In this document: positions 49,501-59,301 of the stretch, in pieces
Position numbering within the stretch: position 1 is the first letter of the stretch
How the letters are laid out: every line of letters starts with the position of its first letter
Origin: Phorcus lineatus
Lineage: Eukaryota; Mollusca; Gastropoda; Trochida; Trochidae
Length of the DNA stretch: 64,000 bases
Direction: 5' to 3'
NCBI GenBank assembly: GCA_921293015.1
Contig: OV121081.1
Coordinates: forward strand, 58,607,022 to 58,671,021
The notes under the pieces: model-generated
The model's input: only the letters and a program-made list of their open reading frames with translations
Databases searched by the model: none
Told to the model about the DNA's origin: nothing
Translations under genes and position numbers: made by a program

Positions 49501-52500
49501 CTTTGGAATAGGTTTGATAGTTCCATGGTTCCACACATTTGGCACAGTCCCTGATTCAAATGATTTGTGAATAAGCATTGTTAATAGTTCTACACATACT
49601 TCATTACGAAGCACTTCAGCAGGGATGTTGTCAGGACCACAAGCTTTTCCAAGTTTACATCTAAAAATGGCATTTCTAACTTCTTCTTTGCTAACAGGTC
49701 GATTTAGGGTGGGGCTTGATGTATTTTCGTTGTTTATATGTTGATCGTCATAGAGTTGACTACGTATGGTCTCTAGGTGGTCAGAGTCGTACTGTTCATC
49801 GCAGTGTAGACAAGAGTATAAGTTAGAATAAGCCTCTCTCCATTTACCTAGAACTGTATCGGTGTCTCTTATCATTTCTCCATCTTCATTTAATACTTCC
49901 AAAGGTATGACTTGTGTTCGGTTATTTGCTGACCCAATTCTGCCTATCTTTTTCCAAAAGTCACAGTTATTTTCCATTAAAGTTGTAGTTAATTCATATT
50001 TTTTCTGCTGTTGGTAGAGCCGCTTAGATTTTCTTAGGATCCTATTGAATTCTTTTCTATGGTGACAGAACTGGCTTTTCAGGGTTCGTTTGGTTTGTGG
50101 GTTTTTGCACTGGAGCCAGTTTTTCTCTTTTTCACATAAGACATTGAAGCTATCAGTTAGTTGAGACGTCCAATATGGTTTGGTTTTACATCGTTTTGAT
50201 TTCAGAGAACAGTGCCCAGTGGCTGATGATAGGGGTCTTAGCTTTTCTTCCATCTCGGACTCAAGCAAATTATTCAGGTGGCCATAAGCTTCATCTAAGT
50301 TGTTGACTTCTAACGCTTTAGTCATATCCTTCATTGTACTGTTCACTTTTGTCCAGAGTCTGTCAGTGTTATCATCTAAAAAGTCAATAGGTACTGATTT
50401 AAAGTCATATTTTCGTCCATTTGATTGCAGAGTGTTCTTAGACTCACATGACACTGAAGATGAGTCCAGCTTAATACTCCACTCAATGACTCCATGGTCT
50501 GGTATCTTGTCACTAGTTGGTATGTCAAATTCCTGAATTAGCTTAGTCAACCTGTGAACTTTAAAGTCTTGACAAAATTGTAACTGTTCATAGGGCACAG
50601 CGACGTAATCAACAACTGACTGTCCCCTGTATGACACATGAGTGTAGTCATTAACACCTAGTCTGCCATTAAGCATACACATGTTGCTATCTGTTAAGAA
50701 GTCTATAAAATAATCACCATGTTTATTCTCAGTTTCGTCAATCACTTCTCTGGGGCATATGTCATCAACACTAGCAATAAAATCATCATTATATCCGCAG
50801 CGAGCGTTAAAGTCCCCACATATATAATGCAAGCCTTGACTTTGATATCGACATTCCTGATCATGTAGAACTTGGAAAAACTTTTCGGCATCATTTGAAC
50901 GGGACGATCCACATGGTGGAAGATAGCCGACACACACACAAAATATGTCGTTCTTGTTTTTACGTGACGTGAATCTCACCCATAAAATGTCTTCTACACT
51001 GTCATCAAGGACATCATAATCATAGTATTCAAGTAGTGATTTCTTGACAAACATACCGACACCACCAGAGCCCCTTTTGGCATTTTTATGTAGGCTTTTT
51101 CTGTTGTGCCCGATCCAGATAAAAGAATCCGATACAAAAAGCTGGTTATCATTTGTTAAAAATGTTTCACATATACAAGTTACATCAAAGTTAAGGTTGT
51201 CAACAATTGATTTTCTGAAGTCCGAATTGTCATTAGCTTTATTTGACCACCCTCCCACATTCCACAAGCCTATTCGGGCACGTCCCTAGTTAGAATTTTG
51301 CTTATTATGACTCCTGTCTCTTCTCACTAATCTTCCTGATTTGAACATAAGTGTCTCGTGCTTCCCAACCTCCTTCAGTAGCATTCTCATATTGGACTCT
51401 GATCTCCTCACATCATATGGAATATCGTTTTCAATGTATATATTGCTGTACTGATTGTGCGACATGAGGTTCTTCTTGGCTTTTAAGACACTTATTTTCA
51501 TTTCTACTGTTTCTGTGGTAGCTATGACGATACCAGGGTATTTCCCTTTACTTTCTTTCCGTTCTACTTTAGTAATGGAGAGATCCTTAAGTTTCAAACC
51601 ATCCCTGATAAGTGAAAGCACTTTATTCTTTGTGAGGGTAGGATTTGACTTTTCCTGTTTGTCTTCTGGTAGATTTTTCACAACGAAATTACATTCGCGT
51701 GAGTTATTCGTAACTGCTTGTCCACTGTTTACTACTTCAGCATATGAAGATTTCATTTCATCTATCTTCTTATCCAACTCTGCATATTGTGTGTTAAATT
51801 CACTCCTTAGATTCTCTATTTCTGTCTTTATGCAATTACTCAGTCTGTTCTCAATAATGGTGTCTATTCTCACAGCAAGCCTGTCTTCTAACGACACATT
51901 CATATCACTGATGCGTTTGTTTACTGCACCGAACATAGTGTGTACATCGCGAGTGAGATTAAAGATCATGTCTTTTAAGTCTGTTATTTCCAAGTTATTC
52001 TGAGTTTGTATTTGAGTACCTGAGGTAAGAGTTGGATTCCGTTGTGATTCTCGTTCGTCGGACGTGTTTGTGTCTGCCGCCATGACACCCGCTTCGGCGA
52101 GCTGACCTGGATCCGTGTGCGGTGATCGATCTTCTTTCAACTTCTTCTCTTGGTTGTTCCCGCCCTCTGGGCTCAGATTTCGCTTCCTTGAGCAACCCTG
52201 CGACATCGTGTCAGCTTTGTGTACTAATAGAATGTAAGTAAGTACAATATTTCACTAAAAATTGTTCAATTTTCACAGCAGCCAAATTTCACAGCTGATC
52301 GTCAGTCAGGTCACGTGATCATCCAGAGAAAGACCAGAGAAAGCTATTACCATGGCATGTTCCGTAAATTGACATTGAAATATCATGGAGGCCTACTAGC
52401 GACAAAGAGCAGATTTCTGAAGTGAAGGGTGTTTGTTACTACTAAACATAGATGAACTATTTCAACTGAACTTGTTCACTGTATAATATTTACGCAATAT

Positions 52501-55500
52501 CACATGTTACTTATCTGATATAGAAGGTATGCCGTAGTTTGTGTTGCACATTTTCACCACTAGAGTTGTTTTTGAGAGACAAACCATACCCGGGCTATGA
52601 TTTTCCAAGCTCTCATAGCACTAAGATTGTCGTAGGTACCATTAATTATGATTCGCCTATGTCTATCTTAGCACTTAGAGAGCTTCGAAAATCTAGGCCA
52701 ATTACATCAGAGCTTATGCCTGAAGTTAGGTCTTACAAATCCATTTAGGGAAGAAATTGGCTGGGCTACTTGTCAACTTACAAGAACTGTATGATAACGA
52801 CGATGGATACAGAACAACAGCCAAGTTGCAGGATACGCCATGATTGGTCACGTAATACGTACGCCATGAGCGGAAGGAACAGTGAGCATGTGCACCAGCC
52901 GATGTTGCTGAGAAAAGCTACCAATGAGCGATGTCCTGTCGGGAATACTTCAATACCAATAGTCGCGTCCGTAAGAACGATGCCCTGGAACAAATAACAT
53001 GAACATCCTGAATGGTCAAATTCTTGGTTTGAAAAATAGAAATTAGCTTCGTTCTAAAGTTATTAACGTACGTATCTTTCACAGCAATCAAATCACTAAG
53101 TTTGAACGTTGAATACTTTATCGGTAGTTTTATAGTCAAACCTGTTGGAATATTCCCACGAAGAGCCGTATAACGAGGAAAACGGTATAGGATGGCGAGA
53201 AGGCCACGCCCACTCCGAGAAGAAGAACAGACAGGTGGGACACAAGGTGAAGTGGGCGGCGCCCAAAACGATCCGAGAAGAACGGAAGTATGAATGCACC
53301 GATCCCCTGACCTCCGATCATCAAAGTCTGTCCTAGACTTCTGATTGGTGCTTTCTCACACACCATTTCCATCTGAGGCGAAGGTTAAGTCAATAATTAC
53401 GATCTCAAATACATCCTTTATATCGGAGTGAATTTAAGATTGATTTAAAGGTGTGCGATGGACATGTATTTATTGCATGACAGAAATCATACGGAGATGT
53501 AAAAAGACATTTCTTTGTATAAGGACGGTATCCGTGTTGTAATGTTTAACTTGAAAGAACTGGGAGTTATGGCCAACTAGTTACAGGGGTTGCACGTGGG
53601 AAGAAATGAATTTTGTAATCTACGTTATGTGGCAGGAACGTACCTTGTGATTTATCCAATCAAGATTTTTTTTTTTTGTATTTAAACAAGTTTAAGTTTA
53701 CTTACATCGGAGACTATGGACAGGTCTTGGCGCTCCGAGAAATTGTATCCATAAACACACGGCAGTTGTCTCCCCTCCCAGCTTCCGGTTCCGTTACTGC
53801 CAACCAGAATGTTGCATTTCTCGAAGTGCACTTCACTGGTGTTTATGCTGTATGCATCATCGTCGATGTAGGTGAAAATGTCGGAAATGTTGTCAGGTCG
53901 GTTGCAGACAAATGGAATGTTTCGTCCTTTAAAGTGTTTAATATGATACATTTATAACAATATTGCTAATATATTTCAAGAATAAAATAGACATTGGTTA
54001 ATAGCATGTTAGGTTTGACATAAATCACAGACAGTTAAGCCTTTTCAACAATTTTTATCGTGTCGATTTTTAATCACTTTAATTTCTTTGTAATTCGTCA
54101 ATTAGATGTAGAGTGAAGTAGAGATTTCTCACGTTGTCATTAATGAAATGTTTAGATACCTAAACATGAGGCCAAGGTTAGATTCCGAGGGATGACCTGT
54201 GATGTCGCCTATAAGCTATGGCCTGTCAATGTGGGGAATCTGATGTGAACTGTGAAGTATTACTGTTAAGCGGTTATTGGACTGACATGTTGAGTTGTTG
54301 AGTTGTTTGGTCTGTGAAAAGATGCACCTCACAAGAATCAACGACCGTACATGACACCACCTCATATTCCACATTTCCCCTGGTCACATCTTCACCATTC
54401 TTTCCCAACAGAGGTAGCTCCGTCATAAATTCCTATACCTCTATCCGGTTAAATCTACATTCCCCAATGTTGTACACGTGTAACTAAGCCTTCCCCTCTC
54501 TCCTTGCTGGCTTTATCATTCACTTATCTAAATGTCATAAAGATTAGATTTCAAGAACAATTGAAATTACAAGAACAACTTGAGTGATGTTAGGCATATG
54601 TTCTCTCTCCAGTTCCAGAAAACATGGTTTGGGATTTGTTGATTCCTAACTTCGGCTCGTTATCTCACTTTGTAACAGTTTTAATAAGAAATCGGTGGAA
54701 CTTAGTAAATGACTTTAGAAAATGACTAGGAATTCAAAGATTGACTCTACCAAGATGCGAAGTCGTTCTATCAGGGTTTTTTCTATCCACAACGGTCTGA
54801 TAGCAGCCCCATTCGTTGCATGTTCTTAGACAAGTTTATTGAAGACCAAACTTCACGTGCCAATCAGATAATCGCGTTTGGAAGATAACGATTTGGTTGC
54901 ATTCGGTTTAGTTTATACTAATTCAATATGAGAGAGTTTCAAAGGAATTTTGATTTCTCTCTGAAACTCTTCATGAGGGGTGCGATGAAACGATGAGATC
55001 ATTCTACAATTTAGAATTTTTCCTCCGACCATAAAGAAAATGGAAATCATCTTCTCTACTCGGCCCATATTTCATAGGTGCCCATTGTATAAAATGTCTT
55101 AATGTTCTCCATATTTAGATTATGGTGATCTTGGCAGCAATATATCACGGCAGTTTTAACGAAAAGACAGAAAGAAACCAGGTGAAGATACGATACTTCA
55201 GCTTCCCCGGTTTGCAAAATCCGTTGTTTGAAAGCAGTACCGCAGTCGGCCATTAAAAGTAACCTCATGTAGATGTATTATTGGGATATCAAGTGAGTTG
55301 CAGTATGCGTAAGAGCTGACACAAAAAAAGATGAAAAAATGCAGCAAGGCTGAAATCAGTAAGTCATAGAGACTGGAGCGAATAATGCGTTGGGGTGGAA
55401 GTTAGGGACACTTGTGTATCAATGCGAAACACAAAAAGGACAAAAAAAGAAGACCTACCAACATAGACGAAGTTCAGTAGCTGGAAAGATGCAGTGAAGG

Positions 55501-55597
55501 CGTATATTTTACTGACAAAGAATTGCATCAGCTGATAGCGACCACGACCCCCTAAGGCCTCCAAGAGAGGGTCCACTTCAGCGTGTACTTTCCCCAT
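40326..55597 (-). CDS. SLC22-family (organic cation/anion transporter-like) MFS carrier, complete, ten coding exons
   Basis: Ten exons join with no phase conflict into 568 codons plus stop, close to the usual ~550 aa. Exons: 55597-55459, 53926-53706, 53372-53142, 52984-52782, 46890-46600, 46490-46356, 42265-42180, 41702-41582, 41312-41240, 40532-40326. The start ATG gives [22 protein letters not shown], the family's N-terminal helix; an upstream in-frame ATG at 55636 is less likely. A large extracellular loop (about 47-120) carries sequons NISD, NTSE, NGTG and NFSE plus cysteines. MFS motif SDRFGRRP follows TM2 (about 153-160). The TM6-end motif is LDESIRWM instead of the common PESPRWL. The mirror motif IDRIGRKK (405-412) is formed across the exon 6/7 join. 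TM11 is preceded by [16 protein letters not shown], and the tail has [13 protein letters not shown]. The substrate cannot be read from sequence. The gene converges with the synaptotagmin-like gene. Confidence 0.95.
41240..41312 (-). CDS. SLC22 exon 9
   Basis: 73-bp exon. Acceptor 'catttgacag', donor GTAGGT. Encodes [20 protein letters not shown] and the next residues. Confidence 0.9.
41582..41702 (-). CDS. SLC22 exon 8 (TM10, LYPTNMR)
   Basis: Acceptor 'atctctccag', donor GTACAA. Starts [19 protein letters not shown] and ends [11 protein letters not shown]. Confidence 0.92.
42180..42265 (-). CDS. SLC22 exon 7
   Basis: 86-bp exon. Acceptor 'tttgtatcag', donor GTAGTT. Encodes [20 protein letters not shown] and the next residues. 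Confidence 0.88.
42650..42862 (+). repeat. Left inverted arm, tandem 'acgtaaattgtaataa' units
   Basis: About 213 bp made of 9-10 spaced copies of a motif like (ac)gtaaattgtaata(a), 15-25 bp apart, bounded by 'gcttgttacgacg' outside and 'taataaccga' inside. It is colinear with the reverse complement of 45804-46016, including irregular spacers such as 'ttgcagcaaattgtaataac'. Confidence 0.9.
44416..44476 (+). mobile_element. TTAA-MITE fragment, copy 3 (one end only)
   Basis: 'aaaagagccactccgtgagt' plus about 40 further bases match the left end of copy 2 at 58603. The match stops after 'aatcaatgtctttt'. Confidence 0.8.
45804..46016 (-). repeat. Right inverted arm of the same element
   Basis: Reads 'cggttattacaatttacgt' inward-to-outward and ends 'cgtcgtaacaaagctt'. 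The shared irregular spacers show that the arms are copies of one sequence and not independent low-complexity expansions. Confidence 0.9.
46356..46490 (-). CDS. SLC22 exon 6 (TM7-TM8)
   Basis: Acceptor 'tttgtttcag', donor GTGCGA. Encodes [14 protein letters not shown] through FLYVLID; the final R codon is shared with exon 7. Confidence 0.9.
46600..46890 (-). CDS. SLC22 exon 5 (cytosolic loop, TM7 start)
   Basis: Acceptor 'gttttccag', donor GTAAGA. The join to exon 4 gives [13 protein letters not shown]. Encodes the large intracellular loop up to [10 protein letters not shown]. Confidence 0.92.
46920..46938. repeat. (GA)n run near exon 5
   Basis: Short gaga run 30 bp upstream (minus sense) of the exon 5 acceptor. 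Confidence 0.6.
47086..47690. repeat. (TACA)n microsatellite with a ~210-bp internal duplication
   Basis: The tract is dominated by TACA/CACA with CAGA and TACG sub-blocks. An irregular island 'acattccgacgtac' occurs at about 47188 and again at about 47398, and the following order of sub-blocks repeats. A unit of about 210 bp has therefore been tandemly duplicated. The tract begins about 80 bp past the 3' end of the LINE coding region. The long ORFs on both strands here are artefacts of the repeat. Confidence 0.9.
47770..51267 (-). CDS. LINE ORF2 endonuclease / reverse transcriptase (~1165 aa)
   Basis: The N-terminal APE-type endonuclease shows [34 protein letters not shown] and IPDHGVIEW. 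The reverse transcriptase shows [65 protein letters not shown] and the catalytic [12 protein letters not shown]-terminal zinc knuckle reads CKLCATNN…EKHFVISCP. No ATG lies at the beginning: the listed start is a TTG, and the frame is open back to the ORF1 TAG six codons upstream. The first ATG (GGVGMFVKK, about residue 72) falls after two endonuclease motifs. All catalytic motifs look intact. The LINE clade is uncertain. Confidence 0.93.
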   Translation of the reverse strand: MWNVGGWSNKANDNSDFRKSIVDNLNFDVTCICETFLTNDNQLFVSDSFIWIGHNRKSLHKNAKRGSGGVGMFVKKSLLEYYDYDVLDDSVEDILWVRFTSRKNKNDIFCVCVGYLPPCGSSRSNDAEKFFQVLHDQECRYQSQGLHYICGDFNARCGYNDDFIASVDDICPREVIDETENKHGDYFIDFLTDSNMCMLNGRLGVNDYTHVSYRGQSVVDYVAVPYEQLQFCQDFKVHRLTKLIQEFDIPTSDKIPDHGVIEWSIKLDSSSVSCESKNTLQSNGRKYDFKSVPIDFLDDNTDRLWTKVNSTMKDMTKALEVNNLDEAYGHLNNLLESEMEEKLRPLSSATGHCSLKSKRCKTKPYWTSQLTDSFNVLCEKEKNWLQCKNPQTKRTLKSQFCHHRKEFNRILRKSKRLYQQQKKYELTTTLMENNCDFWKKIGRIGSANNRTQVIPLEVLNEDGEMIRDTDTVLGKWREAYSNLYSCLHCDEQYDSDHLETIRSQLYDDQHINNENTSSPTLNRPVSKEEVRNAIFRCKLGKACGPDNIPAEVLRNEVCVELLTMLIHKSFESGTVPNVWNHGTIKPIPKNSTDGNDVRDPLNYRPITLLSVCSKIYADVLNTRLTTYLENNNILVDEQNGFRSKRACVDHVHSLYSLVNNRKNSRKQTFACFVDFSKAFDSINRDLLWFKLLGCGVSGKMIHAIRSLYEDVTCDVKLNYLHTESFAVTAGVKQGCKLSPTLFAIYINDLAEELKKADCGINIDNDTSISVLLYADDIVILSPDENSLQHLLDIFHNWTLKWRLRINMTKTKVIHFRPASVKQSGIKFNIGEQELEYTSCYRYLGLWFTEYCDLRYAVKQLIKSASRALGFVMDKYYRSGDMDYRVFTQLYDHIVYPVLSYCSGIWGVNKYKEMYVIQNRACRLFLGVNKNSANSAVQGDMGWLHPQYKVYTEVARLWCRLERMEVNRVNKSIHQWSKLRGKSWERKVVKIFEDYNLSDILTDSIHGTYWIINKIKENLLNTDKVNWKNEVNSLPKLRTYRLFKHDFCTEPYVTLPRPHRSIVASLRCGSLKLALETGRFSSPPIPADERYCKLCATNNVEDEKHFVISCPLYSDIRYELFSQLSEEVSEFAYMDPSSKLIYLMQHMNFNISKMILNMFLRRKTFV
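51286..52206 (-). CDS. LINE ORF1 protein (306 aa)
   Basis: The N-terminus is charged and low complexity ([18 protein letters not shown]). A predicted coiled coil follows at about residues 75-160 ([37 protein letters not shown]). An RRM-like core follows (about 172-290: [37 protein letters not shown]), as in L1-type ORF1 nucleic-acid chaperones. It would bind the element's RNA and form trimers by family analogy. It ends in TAG at 51286, in frame with ORF2. Confidence 0.8.
   Translation of the reverse strand: MSQGCSRKRNLSPEGGNNQEKKLKEDRSPHTDPGQLAEAGVMAADTNTSDERESQRNPTLTSGTQIQTQNNLEITDLKDMIFNLTRDVHTMFGAVNKRISDMNVSLEDRLAVRIDTIIENRLSNCIKTEIENLRSEFNTQYAELDKKIDEMKSSYAEVVNSGQAVTNNSRECNFVVKNLPEDKQEKSNPTLTKNKVLSLIRDGLKLKDLSITKVERKESKGKYPGIVIATTETVEMKISVLKAKKNLMSHNQYSNIYIENDIPYDVRRSESNMRMLLKEVGKHETLMFKSGRLVRRDRSHNKQNSN
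52782..52984 (-). CDS. SLC22 exon 4 (TM4-TM6)
   Basis: Acceptor 'tttgttccag', donor GTAAGT. Starts [19 protein letters not shown]. Confidence 0.9.
53142..53372 (-). CDS. SLC22 exon 3 (TM2-TM3)
   Basis: Acceptor 'ttcgcctcag'. Starts [17 protein letters not shown], contains SDRFGRRP, ends FVGIFQQ at donor GTTTGA. Confidence 0.93.
53706..53926 (-). CDS. SLC22 exon 2 (extracellular loop)
   Basis: Acceptor 'ctttaaag', donor GTAAGT. Starts [13 protein letters not shown] and ends [14 protein letters not shown]. Confidence 0.88.
53927..55458 (-). other. SLC22 intron 1
   Basis: Non-coding; short ORFs (such as 55056-55268) show no homology that I recognise. Confidence 0.6.
55459..55597 (-). CDS. SLC22 exon 1
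   Basis: 46 codons plus one base, ATG to donor GTAGGT. Encodes the N-terminal helix and TM1. Confidence 0.85.
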
Positions 55598-55636
55598 TCC
55601 AGGCCGTACTACCCATGTAGTAAAACTTCCGCGCAA

Positions 55637-57880
55637 TCGTAACTTCAGTGGTCTCTAGTGAGTCGGTTTTGAATCCGGCAACTCTCTCACCTTCCAGTTC
55701 CCTCCGAAATTTAACAGTAACGTAATGTCAGTAATACGTATAGAAATGGATAGCTGGGTTTTGCTGGTATTTATTTACTCCTGGGTGTTTTTAACCTAAA
55801 GGTCAGGCAAGGAGAAAACTTTGGTTTTCCCTCTCTCCGTTTAAGGTTGAGGGACGAGAAAAATTGTTTTCATTGTTAATTTTTTACTGATTAAATTGCA
55901 ATGGAACACTACCTGTCTACTTTATGAACTTTTGAAGAAATAGATACTTCCCAACGGAAAATAAAGACTAGCTTCACAGAGAGCAAAACGATTTTTTAAT
56001 TTGAATGGCCTTACACTGCCTCTTCCTTTAATACTGTATTACTCGTGTGATCCGTTTATAATCAGCCATGTCCTTGCATTTACGTCTGGTGAAGAGAATA
56101 ATTTCACAAACTCTATTTGAATTTAAGGAAGATAAGAAGAGTTGAGATTATGATGATGTTAAATTGCCTGACATAGGCCTATGGTACAGACTAATGATGA
56201 ATAAATGTCATGTTTGTTAATATTAAGGAATCAAATTAAGTGCGAAATAAGACCTTTGCTACAATGCCTTAAAGGGGCACACCGCGTATATTCTAGTTTT
56301 CAATTTTTTGCGAAATTTAATAACATTTAAGAAAATTTAACATTTAACGTTTTCATGGCTATATGAACTTGAGATGGTGACGAAATAGATAATGCCTTAA
56401 GTTATAGCCACCTAGGACAAGTTACGTGAACAGAAGATTTCTTTGCAATAACCAGTGGTGCCGGGAGTAAATTTTAAAAATGCGGAAAGTGCACGGACGG
56501 ATGAAAGGATATCCGGATGCCGAAGGCAATGCAGTGCCATACTTAAACCCATCGTGTCACGATTCGCTAAAAATCACACTTCGAAAAAGTCAGATGACAT
56601 TTTTTCTGAAATAATCCTTAATCTCTACATCTTATAAAATCCCTACGTCAGTTTCTGAGAACAGTCACGTCATCTGCATTGTGAGGGAAGACACTGGCTA
56701 CGCGACCACTCAACAGTAGTTAGATTCAAAGTGACGTGTGTCCTCGGGTCACCTCGGAGAAAATCTAGAAGTTGTTTACGCCAAGACAAAATCGGTCGAG
56801 CGAGCCGCGCCAGAACGGATCTTCAATCGCAGTTCCACTATAGATTGACATTAACCTTGAACTGGCTATCTGAACAAGATTGGATAGACTGGGTCTCTCA
56901 TTGTCTCTATGGTTTGTTGGTAGAAACAAATGCACTATGGGGAAGACAAAGAATCTAAGATTTTATGGTCACAAATGAGAGTGTCTATTTTTACTTTGGC
57001 GACATTTCGAGAAAACTTTTTTGTTTTCAACTTAATTGGAAAAATTATTAGGCACAACTCATTATTTAAAAATAAATAGGAGTTGATTGTCTCTATTAAG
57101 TTCATGAGGAGACTAGGATGATAATTTCTTTATTTTCAAAATTCCGACGTTTGGGCGTGTTTCATTAACTCTTTGTCTTGTTCGTAGAACCAACTTGGAA
57201 ATGGAAAATGTCTGTATGTATTGATTAGCGTTGGCGATACAGAGACCTCCAAGTATCATTGTTTGTCTTTCCAGAAATAAATAATCCTCGATCTTAGCTC
57301 ATAAGCGGCTTTCATCAGGTATACAGTAACTGTTTTGGAAAAAAACCCACACGGTTAAAAGTAGTTGATCACCATGGAAACCATACATGTCGGCTTGATG
57401 ACTTCGAAATAATCTGTAGCTCTTCTGTACTCTGAAACTATCGACCTGAATGACCGTAGTTTATTTATATCACATGCATGTATACAAAAGGACACCTTGT
57501 TTTCGTAGTTTCTTTTTTACTGATTATAAATATGTCATTTGCACATCGATGAAAGAAACATGTTAAAAGGATTTTTAATCAATTTACTTTTTAATTGCGT
57601 TTCACAGAAAGAGAAAGATGAATGGTAGGAGCAAGAAGTATATTTCGCCGAGTCGCAACTTCCATATCCAGGCTTCTCACTGGCCCGCGGCACCATTTTC
57701 CAGATGTAAGGGGGCGAAGTTTCCGTTTTTGTAGGGGGTTTTGCGTAAAGAATAAATGACCTTTAGAAGAATCTAGATAGCTCTTTGCTCGGATAAATGA
57801 CTATATGACTGCTGTTAAATTTGAATTTTTTAAATTATTGTTTAATTTACACGATATAATAAATTGACGCTAGACTGTTA
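55637..57880. other. Upstream of SLC22, non-coding
   Basis: It probably contains the SLC22 promoter. I see no distinct core promoter element and no other gene. Confidence 0.35.
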
Positions 57881-57889
57881 AATAGAGTC

Positions 57890-58150
57890 GATGGCTCTGT
57901 TGGTCATCAGACTATATGCAATGTATTATAAGGTCACCATTTTGGGGTCACATTATGAACAAATCTATAAATCATAATTCCAATCAGGTAAGGGGTCTGT
58001 ACACAAGGTTTCAACTATCTTTGCCTTTTCAATGGAAAAAAAGACGATTTTCTTAATGCGTGGTCCATGTGATCCTTATTAGGGATACAGAGTCACCAAA
58101 CATTAAAAATAGAGACATGGGCTCTGTAGCTCGCCAGCCTTTTCAAGACT
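57890..58150 (+). repeat. Fragment of the 'ctgtacacaaggtttca' repeat family
   Basis: 'gatggctctgttggtcatca', 'aaatctataaatcataatt', 'gggtctgtacacaaggtttca' and 'gggctctgtagctcgcc' match phrases of the longer element at 62215-62965. Confidence 0.65.
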
Positions 58151-58185
58151 AAGACATAAATCCGTTAATTCTAGAGGTGAAATAC

Positions 58186-58350
58186 TTTACCAAAACTGTC
58201 AGGCGTAAATGCATTAGACACGATGTCTTAACACAAAATTGGAGGAAAATCGATAAAACCATATCATATTCCTTAAATCATGATACAAAATAGAATACAG
58301 ATTCTATAGAAAAACAGCAGTAAGGGAGTAACTATATTCTAATTCATTTA
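58186..58350 (+). repeat. Local direct repeat, copy A
   Basis: About 165 bp with 'cacaaaattggaggaaaatc' and 'catgatacaaaatagaatac', matched by copy B about 1.1 kb downstream. Confidence 0.75.
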
Positions 58351-58602
58351 CAGACTCTTATATATTTGCTTTACATTTACATTGACAATCGCAATGTTTC
58401 TCACCAAGAACGGCATAACATTGACAATACCAATGTTTTACCAAGAACAGCATTACATTGATAATTGCCAGCTGGGCATAGAATTCGCCACTTGTATCCA
58501 AATTTTATTCACTGTATTCAGGACGTATCTGTGGATAAAGTTAGAATTCCCGACTAATGATAAACCTACAATCTTTTAATCCAAAAAGAATGTAGTTGAG
58601 AA

Positions 58603-59068
58603 TTAAAGAGCCACTCCGTGAGTTGTTGGAATCATATGTGCCAAACTTAATCAATGGTGTCTTTTGATCGCGAAGTATCGACTGTTACCAAAAAGACTTA
58701 CTGGTTTTTTTACAGTGACAATATGAAGGTAGAACGTCGCAATTATGATCGTAAACCTGACAGTGGCGCGCGTCAAATAGTCAAACGTAATTTTGGAGAC
58801 TTTTCTAAAACAGCCAGGAGGGCAGTTAGGAGTTGGTAGTGTTTGTTAGGTTATATAATTAGTATCCATGTATATTTGACGTGATATCTACACCTCTGTG
58901 CATTTATGAGGCTGTTTTTAGATTTTCATGGAAAACCAGTATTTGTGATATATATGTCTCTTGGACATGAAAATTTAAAATGTTTTGATTGTATATCACC
59001 ACATATGACATTTAGGTTCGTATCAAAGGTAAATAATATGTTATGAAAATCACGGAGTGGCTCTTTAA
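58603..59068 (+). mobile_element. TTAA-bounded MITE, copy 2 (complete)
   Basis: 466 bp. It begins TTAA then 'agagccactccgtga' and ends 'tcacggagtggctct' then TTAA, giving 15-bp perfect TIRs and an apparent TTAA duplication. It carries a small ORF (58654-58839, 61 aa). The second half of that ORF, from the ATG at 58723, is also open in copy 1 as 37 codons beginning MKVERRNYDRKPDS. Confidence 0.88.
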
Positions 59069-59301
59069 AGTAGAAAGAAGTAAATCAGTTTATTTCATCT
59101 TGTATAGCAAGATCAACCCTCTAGGTAAGGCTATCTTTATATGAACATTAAATACACCAATAAAGCTATATTTACTCATGCGATGATGGTAGTGATGCGG
59201 AATATCACTAGATTAGCTAGCTGGGGAAAACACCCAAAGCAGTGCGAGCCCACTCTGATTCAAACAACTTGAATCCTGTCACAGCTCTTATAAATACACC
59301 A

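Larger units (their letters stand above)
47700..52330 (-). mobile_element. LINE (non-LTR retrotransposon), apparently full length, in SLC22 intron 4
   Basis: It contains ORF1 (52206-51286) and ORF2 (51267-47770), both open. It lies in the same orientation as the host gene. The 5' UTR limit (about 52330) is a guess. The short 3' UTR runs into the TACA microsatellite (TGTA on the element's strand). Open reading over more than 4.4 kb argues for recent insertion. Confidence 0.85.
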
